From CAWDMN01 sp963803155 (GTDB taxonomy: Bacteria; Acidobacteriota; Terriglobia; Versatilivoradales; Versatilivoraceae): a stretch of 64,000 bases of DNA. The notes beneath the pieces are model-generated. The model was not told the origin of the DNA, searched no databases, and saw only the letters and a list, made by a program, of their open reading frames with translations. The stretch covers positions 9,651 through 73,650 of the forward strand of contig CAWDMN010000112.1 of the NCBI GenBank assembly GCA_963803155.1, written 5' to 3'. A program made the translations under genes and the position numbers. Positions within the stretch are counted from its first letter, which is position 1. The number at the start of each line of letters is the position of its first letter. Shown here piece by piece: positions 62,397 to 64,000 of the stretch.

Positions 62397-63806
62397 ATGC
62401 TGAAACAGATGACCATGGGCGTGATCGTCGGGAATCGCGGCTTTTTCCCCGATCACCTTGCGAAATCGGGCAGGGAAGAGATAATCAATGTTTTTAAAAA
62501 GGCTGGAATAAAGGCAATTGTTTTGGGGCCGGAAGAGTCCAAGCATGGTGCGGTGGAGACCCGCGAAGAGGCCAAGAAGTGCGCTGAGTTGTTTAAGAAA
62601 CACAAAGAAGAAATCGATGGCGTGATCGTCACTTTGCCGAATTTTGGAGATGAGCGCGCCATAGCTGAGACTTTGCGCATGGCCAATTTAAATGTTCCGG
62701 TTCTAATTCAAGCCACGCCTGACACTCAGGGGAAAATGACTATTGCCGATCGCCGGGACAGTTTTTGTGGAAAGATGTCAGCCTGCAATAATTTGAGCCA
62801 ATATGGGATCCGCTACTCCCTGACTAGCTTGCATACTGAAAGTCTGGAGTCTGAAGAGTTTGCCAGAGATTTGGATTGGTTTGGCGCAGTGTGCCGCATA
62901 ACCAATGGATTGCGAAAAGCCAGGATTGGCGCCATCGGCGCCCGTCCGGACGCCTTCAAAACAGTTCGGTTCAGCGAAAAACTTTTAGAGGGGGCGGGGA
63001 TCTCGGTGGAAACGGTCGACCTGTCTGAAATATTGGGCCGGATTGGGAGACTGAAGGACAACGATGATGCGGTTCAACAAAAGCTCCGTGACTTTCAAAA
63101 TTACATTCCCATAGTTGGCGTTCCGCCAACGGCGTTGATGAAAATGGCCAAACTGGCCGCCGTGGCCGAAAAATGGATGGCGGACAACGATCTCAATGTC
63201 AGCGCATTCCAGTGCTGGACGGCGATTGAGGAGTTTTATGGAGTTGTGCCGTGCGCGGTCATGAGCATGATGAGCAACAACCTTATGGCTAGCGCCTGTG
63301 AGGTTGATGTATGCGGCGTCATCGGTATGTATGCGCTCCAACTGGCTTCAGGCACTCCCAGCGCGCTGCTGGATTGGAACAACAATTACGGCGCTGATCC
63401 CGACAAGGCCGTTTGTTTCCATTGTAGTAATTTGCCGAAACATTTCTTCCAAAATGTAAAAATGGATTATCAAGAAATTATTGCGGGGTCGGTGGGGCAG
63501 GCGAACTCTTATGGGACTTGCGTGGGCCGCGTCAAAGCTGGCCCCATGAGTTTTGCCCGTGTTTCCACCAACGACAATTTTGGAATGATCTCCGCTTATT
63601 TGGGAGAAGGAAATTTTACTGAAGATCCAGTTGACACCTTTGGCGGCTATGGAGTTGTCCGAATTCCAAACCTGCAAGAACTATTGCGCTATATCTGTGA
63701 GAACGGCTTTGAACATCATGTAGCAGCCAACCTCTCATCCGTGGCTGCAAGCGTGCATGAAGCCCTGAGCAAGTATCTAGGGTGGGATGTCTACTGGCAC
63801 AAATAG
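62397..63806 (+). CDS. L-fucose isomerase-like protein
   Basis: 469 aa, in the L-fucose/L-arabinose isomerase superfamily. N-terminal Rossmann-like domains (MGVIVGNRGFFPDHLAKSG, GVIVTLPNFGDERAIAETLR, PVLIQATPDTQGKM) and a C-terminal catalytic part with AIEEFYGVVPCAVMSMMSNN (Glu ligand), ACEVDVCGVIGMYALQLASG (Asp ligand) and VCFHCSNLPKHF, ending in FEHHVAANLSSVA (His). Likely a metal-dependent aldose-ketose isomerase; shorter than FucI (~590 aa), so the substrate may differ. AAGGAG precedes ATG 62397. Monocistronic. Confidence 0.85.
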   Translation: MLKQMTMGVIVGNRGFFPDHLAKSGREEIINVFKKAGIKAIVLGPEESKHGAVETREEAKKCAELFKKHKEEIDGVIVTLPNFGDERAIAETLRMANLNVPVLIQATPDTQGKMTIADRRDSFCGKMSACNNLSQYGIRYSLTSLHTESLESEEFARDLDWFGAVCRITNGLRKARIGAIGARPDAFKTVRFSEKLLEGAGISVETVDLSEILGRIGRLKDNDDAVQQKLRDFQNYIPIVGVPPTALMKMAKLAAVAEKWMADNDLNVSAFQCWTAIEEFYGVVPCAVMSMMSNNLMASACEVDVCGVIGMYALQLASGTPSALLDWNNNYGADPDKAVCFHCSNLPKHFFQNVKMDYQEIIAGSVGQANSYGTCVGRVKAGPMSFARVSTNDNFGMISAYLGEGNFTEDPVDTFGGYGVVRIPNLQELLRYICENGFEHHVAANLSSVAASVHEALSKYLGWDVYWHK

Positions 63807-64000
63807 GATCGCAAAGAATCAGGAGAGCTTAAGGTCATTGGATGTCGGTTTCCGGTAATGTGAAGCAGTCTAGTTATCGCAATACATCCTCCAGATGTTT
63901 TGCATGGGAATTTCCAGCTTTCAGCATCGGAGGGAATGAACTGCGGCCACAGTCCCTAACGCCTGACACCTCAAACAGCAACGATTACATAAGTTCTAAT
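63807..64000. other. Right edge, nothing recognised
   Basis: 194 bp to the window end with no gene or hairpin I can support. Confidence 0.5.

Noticed and set aside
1..64000. CRISPR array, prophage, integrase, toxin-antitoxin or defence system
   Set aside because: I looked for repeated spacers, integrases, phage structural genes and known defence families on both strands and recognised none.

Overview
The window is a compact bacterial chromosome segment of roughly 50% G+C. It has no rRNA, CRISPR array or prophage and only one tRNA (Cys). The mix of genes fits an Acidobacteriota-like Gram-negative heterotroph best, with Planctomycetes/Verrucomicrobia or Deltaproteobacteria as alternatives: rpmE-yqhQ-prfA-prmC, rpsA-sppA-HU-HIT, DUF1844 beside ribF, DUF465, an Usg/Asd-like paralogue in a phospholipid operon, LytS/LytTR, and ThuA, DUF6807 and Gfo/Idh/MocA sugar-related proteins. 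This placement is inference from gene content, not a phylogeny.

Region by region. 1-6884: an overlapping operon of three tandem HlyD-type adaptors, a MacB-type permease and a TolC-like outer-membrane channel. Adaptors 2 and 3 are each thrown out of frame by one base at a long C or G tract. 7226-14624: a ThuA-like protein, a NagX-like acyltransferase, a VOC protein, an NtrB/NtrC-like sigma-54 two-component pair and a frameshifted CmoB-like methyltransferase. 14976-17813: Tex with a ~110-residue acidic insertion. 18361-22206: a 1281-aa secreted LamG protein. 22278-24984: a decayed metallo-beta-lactamase-fold gene, a small zinc-ribbon protein, an ArsR regulator with a three-half-site operator, a 118-bp MITE-like element and a cysteine hydrolase. 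25485-28150: ilvD and a truncated macB remnant. 28239-31820 (minus): rpsA-sppA-HU-HIT. 32325-36412 (plus): rpmE, yqhQ, prfA, prmC, HIT. 36520-40749: a divergent DUF6807/oxidoreductase pair and a ROK regulator. 41126-44439: LytS/LytTR, a B3/B4 protein and DUF465. 44699-50580: psd-pssA-usg-like-GT2-metF-M48. 50699-53106: ribF-DUF1844 diverging from an ACT protein. 53446-59406: a secreted M1-like peptidase, a zinc alcohol dehydrogenase and an H+-pyrophosphatase. 59957-63806: tRNA-Cys with its promoter, adenosine deaminase, thiD and a FucI-like isomerase.

Functional themes: envelope efflux; phospholipid and cell-envelope work (psd, pssA, GT2, M48, sppA); translation and release (S1, L31, PrfA, PrmC, Tex); carbohydrate use (ThuA, DUF6807, Gfo/Idh, ROK, FucI-like, LamG); and proton pumping (HppA). 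The most notable sequence signals are the mononucleotide tracts that split two neighbouring efflux adaptors, the acidic insertion in Tex, the ArsR operator and the MITE-like foldback. Several one-base frameshifts occur in the window, so assembly error must be excluded before any of them is given a biological meaning.
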